From Caballeronia udeis (GTDB lineage Bacteria > Pseudomonadota > Gammaproteobacteria > Burkholderiales > Burkholderiaceae), in the NCBI RefSeq assembly GCF_001544555.2, contig NZ_FCOK02000029.1:38175-102174 (forward strand): DNA of 64,000 bases, read 5' to 3'. This document shows, in pieces, positions 42,359 to 51,888 of this stretch (positions are counted from its first letter, which is position 1; every line of letters begins with the position of its first letter). Made by a program: the position numbers and the translations under genes. The notes beneath the pieces are model-generated. The model saw only the letters and a program-made list of their open reading frames with translations. It ran no database searches and was not told where the DNA came from.

Positions 42359-43609
42359 TTGACCCAAGCCAGGAATTTAAACGTGGAAACGATCTTGATT
42401 ATCGGCGCGGGACAGGCCGGTGGCCGCGCAGCCGAAACGCTGCGGGCGCAGGGCTTCGACGGCTCGGTCGTTCTGGCTGGTGATGAACAGCACCGGCCAT
42501 ACGAGCGCCCGGCATTATCGAAGACGGTGCTGACTGCGACTGACGATAACGACTGCTTCAGCGCGTGGCTCCACTCGAGCGACTTCTACGAGACGAACAA
42601 TATCGACTGGATTGCGGATAGCGTTGAACTGCTCGACGTGAGACACCGCACGGCCACGTTTCGAAGTGGCCGAAGCATCAGGTTCGATAAATGTCTGATC
42701 ACAACAGGCGGCCGAGCGCGCAGGCTTCCCGGAACGCCGGACAGCCGTCATGTCTTCGCGTTGCGCACGCTGCAGGACGCGATGAGAGTGCGAACGCGCA
42801 TGGTTGGCGCGAGTTCCGTGGCCGTTATAGGGGGAGGTTTCCTCGGGCTGGAGTTTGCGGCAAGCGCCAGGGCGCGCGGAATCGACGTCACCGTGGTGGA
42901 AGCCGGTGAACAGTTATTGGGGCGTGCGCTGCCGCGCGAATTCTCCGAACGTCTACGCACCAAGCATGAACAGAATGGGGTCAGGTTCATGCTGGGCGCC
43001 AAGCTGATTTCCTCAACGGAGGAGGCATCCGGAGTAACCCTCTCAATCGCGCCGAATGTGTCAGAGCGCTTTGATTTCGTCGTGGTGGCCATTGGGCAAG
43101 AGCCGAATGATGCGCTTGCCAGGGCGTCCGGCTTGACCACCGGTAACGGCATACATGTCGATACACATTGCCGGACTTCCGCCGACGGTTTTTACGCAGC
43201 GGGCGATTGTGCGAATTTTCCGTTTGGCGTATCCGGCCGGCGCCTGCGTCTGGAGTCGTGGCAGAACGCGCAGGATCAGGCGATTGTCGCGGCCCGCAAC
43301 ATGTTGGGCGAGTCGGTGGAGTACCGGCCAGGTCCCTGGTTCTGGACAGACCAGTACGACTGGAACATACAGATGCTGGGAATGCTCGACGGTCCGGTGG
43401 ATCAATGGATCGAGCGTCAGACGTCCATCGACAAGACCTTGCTCATGGGCTTGCGGAATAACGCGATCACATACGCCCTCGCGGTAAATAACGGTGGTGA
43501 ACTGCGGGCGATTCGCCGCCTTGTCGAGCAGGCGACCCAGGTCGATCCCGAGGCTCTCGCGGACCCGGGCGTCAAGCTGCGGCAACTTGAACGGCAAGCT
43601 CACTCATAA
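42359..43609 (+). CDS. NAD(P)H:ferredoxin reductase component of the 6-hydroxypicolinate hydroxylase
   Basis: A 416-residue FAD reductase of the rubredoxin/BphA4 type: FAD motif LIIGAGQAGGRAAETLR, NAD motif VAVIGGGFLGLEFAASA, FAD-contact YAAGDCANFP, and a C-terminal reductase domain. The start is TTG at 42359 with GAGGGAG 7 nt upstream; that ribosome site overlaps the ferredoxin stop. It passes electrons to the ferredoxin encoded just upstream. Confidence 0.92.
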   Translation: MTQARNLNVETILIIGAGQAGGRAAETLRAQGFDGSVVLAGDEQHRPYERPALSKTVLTATDDNDCFSAWLHSSDFYETNNIDWIADSVELLDVRHRTATFRSGRSIRFDKCLITTGGRARRLPGTPDSRHVFALRTLQDAMRVRTRMVGASSVAVIGGGFLGLEFAASARARGIDVTVVEAGEQLLGRALPREFSERLRTKHEQNGVRFMLGAKLISSTEEASGVTLSIAPNVSERFDFVVVAIGQEPNDALARASGLTTGNGIHVDTHCRTSADGFYAAGDCANFPFGVSGRRLRLESWQNAQDQAIVAARNMLGESVEYRPGPWFWTDQYDWNIQMLGMLDGPVDQWIERQTSIDKTLLMGLRNNAITYALAVNNGGELRAIRRLVEQATQVDPEALADPGVKLRQLERQAHS

Positions 43610-43627
43610 GGTTTTCAGGAGCGCATT

Positions 43628-44920
43628 TTGTATTCGTCAGAGACAGTCATTGGCCTCGGTACGCCGAGCGTCAAGAACAAGCCCATCGAACAGCTGGTCT
43701 GGCCGGAAGAGGGACTTCATGCCATCCCGGACTGGGTCTATACGAGTGACGATGTATATGCTCGCGAGGTGGAACGGATTTTTCAAGGTCCAACCTGGAA
43801 TTTCGTTGCACTAGAGGCTGAGATTCCCAATAGCGGAGACTACAAACGCTCGTACGTGGGACCTACGCCGGTGGTCGTCTCGCGCGCGGAAGACGGCTCC
43901 ATCCACGCGTTCGAGAACCGCTGCGCCCACCGTGGTGCGGAGTTCTGCCGGCACACCCGCGGCAACAATACCGAGTTTGTCTGCCCGTATCACCAGTGGT
44001 CCTATGACCTGAAAGGAAACCTGCAAGGCATTCCATTCAAACGCGGCGTGAACAAGCTCGGTGGCATGCCGCGCGACTTCCGCAACGAAGACCATGGCCT
44101 CAAGAAGCTTGCCGTCACCACGCGTAATGGTGTGATCTTCGCGTCATTTACGCATGATATGGAGTCAATCGAAGATTACCTGACGCCCGAAATCCTGAAA
44201 GATTTCGACGCCGTCTTTAACGGCAAGAAGTTGCGCATTCTCGGGTTTTACAAGAACGAGTTGCCATGCAACTGGAAGATGTACCACGAGAACCTGAAGG
44301 ACCCGTACCACGCCACGCTGCTGCATTCGTTCCTCGTCGTGTTCGGCTTGCTGGTCGCAGGCAACCGGTCGGCCATGGTAGCCGACAGCAAGCGCGGCAT
44401 TCACGGCACGATGGCATCGGCGAAAAGCGATTCGCTCTATGCGGCGGTGGATGCCGACAAGAAGAAGGAAATGCGTTCGTTCCATGAGGGCATGGTCCTC
44501 AAGGACGAACGCTTCCTCGAATACGTGAAGGAGTTCGATTCAGAGTGGTCGGTGACCATGCAGACGATCTGGCCGAACCTGATTGTCCAGCGAGAAATGA
44601 ATACCCTGGGCGTACGTCATATTGTCCCGAACGGCCCGAACAGCATGATCATGCTCTGGACCATGTTCGGCTACGAAGACGACACCGAAGAGACCACGCG
44701 TCACCGGCTTCGCCAAGGCAACCTGATGGGACCATCGGGGTTTCTTGGTCTGGAGGATAACGAAGCAATGAAGTTTGTACAGGAAGGCGTTCGGCGCTCG
44801 GTAACCGACCGCAGCGTGCTCAGGCTCGACAGCGAAAACATCGGAACCGCGGATAGCCTGATCTCCGAAGCCGCCATTCGTGCGATGTACAAGCACTATC
44901 GTGAAGTAATGGGGTTCTAA
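43628..44920 (+). CDS. Oxygenase alpha subunit, ring-hydroxylating (PicB-type)
   Basis: A 430-residue catalytic subunit. Rieske centre CAH-x17-CPYH (Cys99, His101, Cys119, His122). Mononuclear iron motif ENLKDPYHATLLH (His228, His233). It is closest in feel to the anthranilate and salicylate-5-hydroxylase group, which hydroxylates a carboxylated ring, fitting 3-hydroxylation of 6-hydroxypicolinate. TTG start at 43628 with AGGAG 8 nt upstream. The stop is followed at once by the beta-subunit ATG. The substrate assignment comes from the cluster as a whole. Confidence 0.9.
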   Translation: MYSSETVIGLGTPSVKNKPIEQLVWPEEGLHAIPDWVYTSDDVYAREVERIFQGPTWNFVALEAEIPNSGDYKRSYVGPTPVVVSRAEDGSIHAFENRCAHRGAEFCRHTRGNNTEFVCPYHQWSYDLKGNLQGIPFKRGVNKLGGMPRDFRNEDHGLKKLAVTTRNGVIFASFTHDMESIEDYLTPEILKDFDAVFNGKKLRILGFYKNELPCNWKMYHENLKDPYHATLLHSFLVVFGLLVAGNRSAMVADSKRGIHGTMASAKSDSLYAAVDADKKKEMRSFHEGMVLKDERFLEYVKEFDSEWSVTMQTIWPNLIVQREMNTLGVRHIVPNGPNSMIMLWTMFGYEDDTEETTRHRLRQGNLMGPSGFLGLEDNEAMKFVQEGVRRSVTDRSVLRLDSENIGTADSLISEAAIRAMYKHYREVMGF

Positions 44921-45430
44921 ATGCTGCCAGGATTTGAGAAGAAACCGGTTGCACTCGACAAGGCGCTCGCAGCGCGCGCGGCCGTGGAATATTTCCATGC
45001 TGAATACTGCGCCGTGCTCGATGGGGGCGATCTCGAACAGTGGCCGGAGTTTTTCACGGAGAACTGTCTCTACCGCGTGACCGAGTACGAGAATGCTGCT
45101 CATGGTTTCCCGGCCGGGCTGGTGTATGCGGAAGGCCGCAACATGCTCCGCGACCGCGCAATAGCAATTTCCAGAACCCAGATGTTTGCGCCCCGGCAGA
45201 TGCTGCATTTCGTGAGCAATGTCCGCATCCTGGATGTCACCGATGAAGAGATCGTGGCGCAGAGCAATTACCTGCTGCTGCAGACGCTGGTCGAAGGGGC
45301 AACGACGTTGCATCAGGCCGGCCGGCTGTTTGACCGCTTCGAACGCAGCGGCAATGAATTGCTCCTCAAGGAACGGCAGGCAATTTATGACACGGCCATG
45401 ATCGCAAACGATCTGGCCTATCCTGTTTGA
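44921..45430 (+). CDS. Oxygenase beta subunit, ring-hydroxylating (PicB-type)
   Basis: A 169-residue small subunit with the NTF2-like fold of the family (VEYFHAEYCAVLDGGDLEQWPEFFTENCLYRVTEYEN). It has no catalytic residues and should form the alpha3beta3 hexamer with the preceding subunit, whose stop codon it abuts with zero spacing. It completes the four components ferredoxin, reductase, alpha and beta. Confidence 0.94.
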   Translation: MLPGFEKKPVALDKALAARAAVEYFHAEYCAVLDGGDLEQWPEFFTENCLYRVTEYENAAHGFPAGLVYAEGRNMLRDRAIAISRTQMFAPRQMLHFVSNVRILDVTDEEIVAQSNYLLLQTLVEGATTLHQAGRLFDRFERSGNELLLKERQAIYDTAMIANDLAYPV

Positions 45431-45484
45431 AAGAGGGCGATCAGACGATGTCATTCGCGGGCTACACGAATGCGGGAGAGGCAT

Positions 45485-47893
45485 ATGAGCAGCACTGAAC
45501 CGACAGAAGCACCCGTCGAAAGTGGCGGTGTCGGCGCCCGTGTGAGGCGGCGCGAAGATGAACGGCATCTGCATGGGAAGGGCCGGTTTGTCGCCGACTA
45601 TACGTTTCCTGATCTGCAGGAAGTCGCGTTCTTGCGCAGCCCGCTTGCGCACGCGCGCATCGAGAGTATTGGCAAGCCGGAGCGCTTCGCAAGCCAGGTC
45701 ATCGTACGGGAAGACATGCATACCGCCGCGGACATCGTGGCGGACTCCAGCCTGGCGACGTACAAGCCTTCGGCGCACCCTCCTCTCGCGTCGGGGAAGG
45801 TCCGTTTTGTCGGCGAACCTGTAGCCATGTGTTTCGCGAATTCCCGCGCCGAGGCCGAGGACATCGCGGAAGAGGTGGAGCTGGATCTGGATGAGCTGCC
45901 CGCATTTGCGAGCGCCTTTGCGGCTCGCGCGCGTACCGATGTCCGCGTGCATGACCACTGGACCGACAATCTCTTCCTCGATCTCAAGGCGGACGTCAAT
46001 TTCGACGAACGCGCCAAGGATGCACCCGTGGTCGTGAAGCAGAAGGTCGACCTGGCGCGCCAGTGCATGGTCCCGATGGAAGGCAAGGCGGTGCTGGCGT
46101 ACTGGGATCATACCCAGGCGCAACTGGTCGTGATTACGTCGACCCAGGTCCCGCACATGATCCGCACGGTGCTGTCTCAATGCCTGGGAATCGATCATGC
46201 GCAGGTCCGCGTGATCTCACCCGATGTGGGCGGCGCGTTCGGATATAAATGCGTCCTGCAGCAGGAAGAGCTTTGCATTGCGTGGCTCGCTCTTACGTAC
46301 AAGCGGCCTTTCCGGTTTATCGAAGATCGTCGCGAGCACCTGATCGCGGGTGCCAACACGCGTCAACATCATTACGAGCTGACGGCCTATGCAGACAAGA
46401 ACGGGCGGCTACTGGCGCTGGACTGCAACCTGTTGATCGATGGCGGCGCCTATTCAGCGTGGCCGTTTACGATAGGCCTGGAAGCAGGGCAGGCGCTTGG
46501 CAACCTGCCGGGTCCGTATGATTTCAGCGGGTACCGCTGCCGTACGCAATGCGCGGCGACCAACAAGCCGGGCTTTCTTCCGTATCGAGGGGTGGCGCGT
46601 ACGGGCGTTTGTTTCGCGATCGAACTGACCATGGACGCCATTGCGCGGGCGGTTGGCCGCGAGGCGTGGGAAGTGCGCTACGACAATCTGGTTCGCGGGG
46701 CGGACATGCCCTACACGAACGTTGTCAAAAAGCACTACGACAGCGGTGATTTCCAGGAAAGCCTGAAGCGAGCAGCCGATCAACTCGATGTCGCAAAATG
46801 GCGCCGCCGCCAGAAAGAGGGCGAGCCGGATGGCAGGCTGGTCGGTATTGGTTTTGCGACCTTCACCGAGCAGTCGGCTCATGGCACGGCGGTGTTCGCG
46901 TCATGGGGTTTGCCGGTCGTTCCTGGCTACGACCTGGCAACGGTGCGCATCACCGCGGACGGTGGTCTTGAGGTGCGCGCCGGCATTCATTCCCATGGAC
47001 AGGGTATGGAAACCACTCTGGCGCAGATCGCCAATGAAGTGCTGGGCGTTCCCATCCAGAAGATCAAGGTGGTTCACGGCGACACCGCGCTTACACCCTA
47101 CTCAACAGGCACATACGCGTCGCGCAGCATTGTCATGGCCGGCGGGGCGGTTGCTGCAACGTGCCGCGAACTGGTGCCGCGGCTCATAAAAATTGGCGCA
47201 CATATCCTTGGCGAAAAAGAGGACGCTGTCCGGTTCGAGGCGGGCGAGGTCGTCGGCGTGACGGGACGGGTTTCCCTGGCGGATATTGGTCACGCATGGT
47301 ACCTGCGGCCCGAACGTCTGCCTGCAGGCGTCGACCTGACGGGACTCGAGGCGACTCAAGGTTTCAAGCCGAAGGTGGATACCGGCGCGTTCAGCTATGC
47401 AACGCATGCGGCGGCCATTGCGGTCGACACGAAGACCGGCCACGTCGAGATCCTGGAATACGTGATTGTTGAGGATTGCGGGAGAATGATCAATCCAATG
47501 GTCGTTGAAGGCCAGACGATCGGTGGCACAGCACAGGGCATTGGTACGGCGTTCTACGAAGAGACACTGTATGACGACAACGCCCAGCCTCTGACCTCCA
47601 CGCTTGCGGACTACATGTTGCCTGGGCCGACTGAGCTACCGCCGTTGACGATCATCCATATGGAGACGCCATCGCCCTATACCGAGTTCGGGGCGAAGGG
47701 CGTGGGCGAAGGGGGCGCGATTGCACCGCCGGCCGCGCTTTTCAATGCGGTGAATGACGCACTCAGTCCCCTTGGAGCACTCGTCTCCGAGACACCTCTC
47801 ACGCCGCGGCGATTGCTCACTGCCATTGAAGCGGCCAGGGCCGCCGCCCGCAGAAAACCAGAGGCAGAACAAGTCCACGAGGTGATTCGATGA
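45485..47893 (+). CDS. Molybdopterin-binding large subunit of picolinate 6-dehydrogenase (PicA-type)
   Basis: An 802-residue xanthine-oxidase-family large subunit (CoxL/IorB-like): VRRREDERHLHGKGRFVADY at the N-terminus, ISPDVGGAFGYKCVLQQEEL at the molybdenum site, and GAKGVGEGGAIAPPAA with the catalytic glutamate near the C-terminus. No signal peptide, so it acts in the cytoplasm, unlike the first hydroxylase in the window. GGGAGAGG precedes the ATG at 45485. Hydroxylation ortho to ring nitrogen is typical of this family, which fits picolinate to 6-hydroxypicolinate. Confidence 0.92.
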   Translation: MSSTEPTEAPVESGGVGARVRRREDERHLHGKGRFVADYTFPDLQEVAFLRSPLAHARIESIGKPERFASQVIVREDMHTAADIVADSSLATYKPSAHPPLASGKVRFVGEPVAMCFANSRAEAEDIAEEVELDLDELPAFASAFAARARTDVRVHDHWTDNLFLDLKADVNFDERAKDAPVVVKQKVDLARQCMVPMEGKAVLAYWDHTQAQLVVITSTQVPHMIRTVLSQCLGIDHAQVRVISPDVGGAFGYKCVLQQEELCIAWLALTYKRPFRFIEDRREHLIAGANTRQHHYELTAYADKNGRLLALDCNLLIDGGAYSAWPFTIGLEAGQALGNLPGPYDFSGYRCRTQCAATNKPGFLPYRGVARTGVCFAIELTMDAIARAVGREAWEVRYDNLVRGADMPYTNVVKKHYDSGDFQESLKRAADQLDVAKWRRRQKEGEPDGRLVGIGFATFTEQSAHGTAVFASWGLPVVPGYDLATVRITADGGLEVRAGIHSHGQGMETTLAQIANEVLGVPIQKIKVVHGDTALTPYSTGTYASRSIVMAGGAVAATCRELVPRLIKIGAHILGEKEDAVRFEAGEVVGVTGRVSLADIGHAWYLRPERLPAGVDLTGLEATQGFKPKVDTGAFSYATHAAAIAVDTKTGHVEILEYVIVEDCGRMINPMVVEGQTIGGTAQGIGTAFYEETLYDDNAQPLTSTLADYMLPGPTELPPLTIIHMETPSPYTEFGAKGVGEGGAIAPPAALFNAVNDALSPLGALVSETPLTPRRLLTAIEAARAAARRKPEAEQVHEVIR

Positions 47894-48729
47894 AGGCCGC
47901 CGCGTTTGATTACGTCAGGGCTGCGACATTGCCGCAAGCGCTGAGCGAGCTCGGCGATTCAGCCATTGGCGCCAAGCCGATTGCAGGCAGCCAGTCGATG
48001 GGGCCGATGCTGAATCTCCGTCTGGCGAGGCCGTCGAAAGTGATCGATGTATCGCGTGTCGACGAACTGCGCACCGTCACCGTTGCGGGTGACCTCGTTC
48101 GTGTGGGCGCCGCCATTACTCATGCGGAAATCGAGGATGGCAAGTACGAGCTTTTGCGCAACGGTTTTATGCAGTATGTCGCCGCGGGTATTGCATATAG
48201 AGCGATTCGCAATAGAGGAACCATTGGCGGCAGCCTTGCGCACGCTGATCCTGCTGCGGACTGGCCTTTGGCGCTTTCCACGCTCGACGCCCGGATCGAG
48301 CTGTCGAAGGCAACCGGTACGCGCCGGGTGCGTGCCAGCGAGTTCATGCTGGGCGCATTTACGACGCTGCTGGAGGAGGGCGAGATCATCTCGGCAGTCC
48401 TGCTGCCGAAGATGGGGCTCACCTTGCGCTGGGGCTACTACAAGCTGTGCAGGAAGACGGGCGAGTTCGCTCACGCAAGCGCGGCCGCGGCGTTTGACGC
48501 ACAAACCGGTTTGGCTCGTGTGGTGCTTGGTGCGCTTGATGGTCCCCCTGCAGGGCTGGAAGCACTCGCTCAGTCAATAGCGCAACACGGACCCGGCGCG
48601 GCGACGCCGGAAGCGATTGCGTCGGGCGTGGCGAATGCAATGCCAAATGCCGACGCTATCGACCGGTCCATGCACGAAGCGGCCGTCGAGCGCTGTCTTG
48701 CACAAGCCTTCGGTTCATCCGCGCGTTAA
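47890..48729 (+). CDS. FAD-binding medium subunit of picolinate 6-dehydrogenase (CoxM-type)
   Basis: A 279-residue subunit with the FAD motifs AGSQSMGPMLNLRLARPS and RNRGTIGGSLAHADPAADWP of the CO-dehydrogenase medium-chain family. It overlaps the large-subunit gene by 4 bp. It takes electrons from the 2Fe-2S clusters and passes them on to an acceptor. Confidence 0.94.
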   Translation: MKAAAFDYVRAATLPQALSELGDSAIGAKPIAGSQSMGPMLNLRLARPSKVIDVSRVDELRTVTVAGDLVRVGAAITHAEIEDGKYELLRNGFMQYVAAGIAYRAIRNRGTIGGSLAHADPAADWPLALSTLDARIELSKATGTRRVRASEFMLGAFTTLLEEGEIISAVLLPKMGLTLRWGYYKLCRKTGEFAHASAAAAFDAQTGLARVVLGALDGPPAGLEALAQSIAQHGPGAATPEAIASGVANAMPNADAIDRSMHEAAVERCLAQAFGSSAR

Positions 48730-48765
48730 CAGGAATGCGCGTTAACAGGAATTCCAGGAATTTCC

Positions 48766-49980
48766 ATGTCTGTCATCGAACTCACCATCAACAACCGGGC
48801 CATTCGCGGCGACGTTGCGGCGCGCACCCATCTGGGCGATTTTCTTCGCGACAATCAGAACCTGACCGGCACTCACCTTGGTTGCGAGCATGGTGTGTGC
48901 GGCGCATGTACGGTCCTTCTGGACGGTGAACCGGTGCGCTCCTGCATCACGTTCGCGGTAGCCTGCGACCATCAGAAGGTCCGCACGATCGAAGGGTTCG
49001 ACGACGATGAGCTGATGAAGCGCCTGCGCCGGTCCTTCTCGGTTCATCACGGGCTGCAATGCGGCTACTGTACGCCCGGCATGCTCATTACCGCGCGCGA
49101 TATCGTGCGGCGCTTTCCTGACGCTGACGAAGCGCGCATTCGCCTTGAGCTGTCGGGGAACCTGTGTCGATGTACGGGGTACGTCGGCATTGTCAACGCA
49201 ATCAAGGTCGTGCTTGCCGACCTGAGGGAAAGCCCGATAACGGATGCATCGCCGGCCCCGGTTCGACAAGCGGCGGCAACGGCTGCCCAGCCGCAAGCAG
49301 CAGGCCAGTTTCAGACCTTCAACACTGTCGCTGCCGCACCTTCAGATCTGCCCGCACGCTCATCGCAGGAAGATACGGCATCGCCGGTCGCGAACGTCCA
49401 GCAGACCGGTGCGCGCAAGGGTTGGACCGCGATTGATGACAGCTTTGTCGTGCCGTTTCCGCTCGACCAGGTCTGGGCGTTCATGGGCGACCTGCCATCT
49501 GTCACCGCATGCCTTCCGGGCGCGGAATTGATCGAACACGATTCGGAAAAGGTGAAGGGGAAGATCGCTATCAAGTTCGGTCCGATGTCGGCGAATTTCG
49601 CCGGCGCGGCGCGGCTCGAACGCGATGACGCCGCGCGCCGTGCCGTGATGCGTGGGGCCGGGCAGGACAACATCAGCCGCTCGAAGGCAAATGGCGACGT
49701 GACCTACGCGTTGAGCGATGAAGGGAACGGAGCGCACACGCGTGTAGCAGTCACGCTCGAATATATGTTGCAGGGCCCCCTGGCTCAATTCTCGCGGTCG
49801 GGCCTTGTTAAAGACTTCGTCCGTCGGATGATCGCCGACTTTGGCGCGAGGATCACCGCGCAACTGGCGGGTTCGGACATGCCCGCCTCCGCAGGACCGT
49901 CGACCCGGTTCAACGTCGGCAGTCTGGTGTGGAGTGTTATCTGGGGGCGCGTGAAACGTCTCTTTGGTCGAGGCGAATAA
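48766..49980 (+). CDS. 2Fe-2S small subunit fused to a CoxG (SRPBCC) domain
   Basis: A 404-residue fusion. Residues 1-160 are a complete 2Fe-2S subunit (Cys40, 45, 48, 60; CGYC at 99-102; CRC at 134-136). Then comes an Ala/Gln/Pro-rich linker (about 165-215) and a CoxG-type SRPBCC domain (about 217-365, WTAIDDSFVVPFPLDQVWAFMGDLPSVTACLPGAELIE), ending in a hydrophobic-basic tail (LVWSVIWGRVKRLFGRG). In CO dehydrogenase clusters CoxG is a separate protein thought to anchor the enzyme to the membrane. Here the anchor may be built into the iron-sulfur subunit. Confidence 0.9.
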   Translation: MSVIELTINNRAIRGDVAARTHLGDFLRDNQNLTGTHLGCEHGVCGACTVLLDGEPVRSCITFAVACDHQKVRTIEGFDDDELMKRLRRSFSVHHGLQCGYCTPGMLITARDIVRRFPDADEARIRLELSGNLCRCTGYVGIVNAIKVVLADLRESPITDASPAPVRQAAATAAQPQAAGQFQTFNTVAAAPSDLPARSSQEDTASPVANVQQTGARKGWTAIDDSFVVPFPLDQVWAFMGDLPSVTACLPGAELIEHDSEKVKGKIAIKFGPMSANFAGAARLERDDAARRAVMRGAGQDNISRSKANGDVTYALSDEGNGAHTRVAVTLEYMLQGPLAQFSRSGLVKDFVRRMIADFGARITAQLAGSDMPASAGPSTRFNVGSLVWSVIWGRVKRLFGRGE

Positions 49981-50047
49981 AGCAATTGCGGCGGTAACTC
50001 GAGGCCTGTTTTGGGGTTCGTGGCCCCGCTATGTTCTGCTCAAACAA

Positions 50048-50059
50048 TCAGTACGCTGA
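50048..50059. promoter_or_regulatory. PicR-type operator before the lower-pathway genes
   Basis: TCAGTACGCTGA, TCAG-N4-CTGA, 22 bp before the GTG start of the decarboxylase gene. It differs from the 42009 copy by one base. Confidence 0.75.
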
Positions 50060-50080
50060 ATAAACGTATGGAGTCTTCTC

Positions 50081-51046
50081 GTGACTAAACGAATTCGGAA
50101 AATCGCCCTGGAAGAACACTTTTCAACGCCTGGTTTCCAGGGCTATTCAAAAAGCTTTACCCAGCACATTGCCCCTGATGTGCTTGCCGATCTCGCGGCC
50201 CGCCTTACGGATTTCGACGAGCAGCGCATTGGCGAGATGGACCGCGCGGGGATTGACTACACCATCCTGTCGCAGACGGGGCCGAGCGTGCAGGGCGAGA
50301 CTGACCCGACCCTGGCCGTGGCCCGCGCCAGGGAAAGCAACGACTTTCTGGCAAAACAGATTGCGCGTCATCCGGGCCGGTTCGGCGGTTTTGCAACGTT
50401 GCCCATGCACACGCCTATAGGGGCTGTTGAAGAACTGACCCGCGCTGTCCAGGAGCTCGGTTTCAAGGGTGCGCTGGTCAATGGGCACACGCTGGGAACG
50501 TATTACGACGACCGGGCGTACGACGTTTTCTGGGCGCGGATGCAGGAACTCGATGTCCCGCTGTACCTGCACCCTACGGATGCCTATGTGATGCCGAAGG
50601 TGTTCGACGGCCATCCGGAATTGACGGGCGCCGCGTGGGGATGGGGCGTGGAAACGGGCAGCCATGCGCTGCGGCTTCTCTTCGGCGGTGTCTTCGATCG
50701 CTTCCCCGCGCTGAAGGTCATCCTGGGCCACATGGGCGAAGGCTTGCCTTACCTGCGCTGGCGATTCGATAGCCGTTTCGCTGTTTATTCGCACGGCATC
50801 CGCCTCGAGCGCGCGCCGTCCGGGTACATCGGAACGAACATCCTGATCACCACATCCGGTGTGTGCTCGGCACCCTCGCTGCTGGGTGCGATTGGCGAGA
50901 TGGGTCCGGAGGCCGTGATGTTCTCGGTGGACTACCCGTATGAATCGACAGCGATTGCCGCTGATTTCATTGAGCAGGCGCCGCTCGACGATCACGTCAG
51001 AGAGCTGGTTTGCCACGGTAACGCAGAACGCATTTTCAAGCTCTGA
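50081..51046 (+). CDS. picC: 3,6-Dihydroxypicolinate decarboxylase (amidohydrolase-2 family, PicC-type)
   Basis: A 321-residue metal-dependent decarboxylase of the gamma-resorcylate / 2,3-dihydroxybenzoate family. Metal ligands: ALEEHF (Glu11, His13), LYLHP (His164), LGHMGEGLPY (His217) and FSVDYPYE (Asp284). It converts 3,6-dihydroxypicolinate to 2,5-dihydroxypyridine, the substrate of the dioxygenase encoded downstream. The start is GTG at 50081 with GGAG 8 nt upstream; the ATG at 50068 meets a stop after six codons. First gene after an operator. Family assignment is firm; substrate follows from the pathway. Confidence 0.9.
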   Translation: MTKRIRKIALEEHFSTPGFQGYSKSFTQHIAPDVLADLAARLTDFDEQRIGEMDRAGIDYTILSQTGPSVQGETDPTLAVARARESNDFLAKQIARHPGRFGGFATLPMHTPIGAVEELTRAVQELGFKGALVNGHTLGTYYDDRAYDVFWARMQELDVPLYLHPTDAYVMPKVFDGHPELTGAAWGWGVETGSHALRLLFGGVFDRFPALKVILGHMGEGLPYLRWRFDSRFAVYSHGIRLERAPSGYIGTNILITTSGVCSAPSLLGAIGEMGPEAVMFSVDYPYESTAIAADFIEQAPLDDHVRELVCHGNAERIFKL

Positions 51047-51104
51047 CGCCGGTTTTGCCAACACGGGCACGAGTACATCACATCCAATGGATCTGGAGTT
51101 GGCA

Positions 51105-51857
51105 ATGACGAAGCAATATCGAATTGGTCAGATTGTGCCGAGTTCGAACACGACGATGGAGACGGAGATCCCGGCCATGCTGCTGGCACGCCAGACGATC
51201 CGTCCCGAGCGGTTCACGTTTCATTCCAGCCGCATGCGCATGAAGAAGGTGGTCAAGGAAGAACTGGCTGCGATGGATGCGGAGTCGGACCGCTGCGCGC
51301 TTGAGTTGAGCGATGCTCGCGTGGACGTGCTGGGCTACGCATGCCTGGTCGCAATCATGGCGATGGGGCATGGTTACCACCGCGTGTCGCAGGAGCGGCT
51401 GCGCTCACGCACGGTCGAGAATGGCGGGGCGGCACCGGTCATCACCAGCGCCGGCGCACTGGTCGATGCGCTGAAGGTGATCGGCGCCACGCGCATTGTG
51501 GTGGTGGCGCCCTACATGAAGCCGCTCACGGAACTGGTGGTCGACTATATCCGCAACGAGGGATACGAGGTGCTCGATTACCGCGCCCTCGAGATTCCCG
51601 ACAATCTCGACGTGGGCCGTCACGACCCGAGCTTGTTGCCGGGTATCGTGGCGCAGATGGACACATCGAACGCTGACGCGATCGTGCTCTCGGCGTGCGT
51701 GCAGATGCCGTCGCTGGCGGCGGTAGCCAAGGTCGAAGCCATGACGCGCAAGCCGGTCATCACCGCTTCGATTGCGACGACCTACGCCATGCTCAAGGCG
51801 CTCGGACTGGAGACGGTGGTGCCGGGTGCAGGCGCGCTGTTATCGGGGGCTTATTGA
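51105..51857 (+). CDS. picG: Maleate cis-trans isomerase (PicG/NicE)
   Basis: A 250-residue member of the Asp/Glu racemase superfamily. The catalytic cysteines are seen as GYACLVAI and SACVQMPS, with the N-terminal VPSSNTTMETE signature of maleate isomerases. It turns maleate, formed by the amidase downstream, into fumarate. GGAG precedes the ATG at 51105. A long upstream frame only shadows the decarboxylase gene. It is co-transcribed with picE, picD and picF. Confidence 0.94.
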   Translation: MTKQYRIGQIVPSSNTTMETEIPAMLLARQTIRPERFTFHSSRMRMKKVVKEELAAMDAESDRCALELSDARVDVLGYACLVAIMAMGHGYHRVSQERLRSRTVENGGAAPVITSAGALVDALKVIGATRIVVVAPYMKPLTELVVDYIRNEGYEVLDYRALEIPDNLDVGRHDPSLLPGIVAQMDTSNADAIVLSACVQMPSLAAVAKVEAMTRKPVITASIATTYAMLKALGLETVVPGAGALLSGAY

Positions 51858-51888
51858 TTTGCCTAAGTTTGATCAATCCGGAGTCCGC

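Noticed and set aside
44540..46198. Long minus-strand frame of 552 codons across the oxygenase and dehydrogenase genes
   Set aside because: It is antisense to three strongly supported genes and His/Arg-rich, as expected for a shadow frame in GC-rich DNA.
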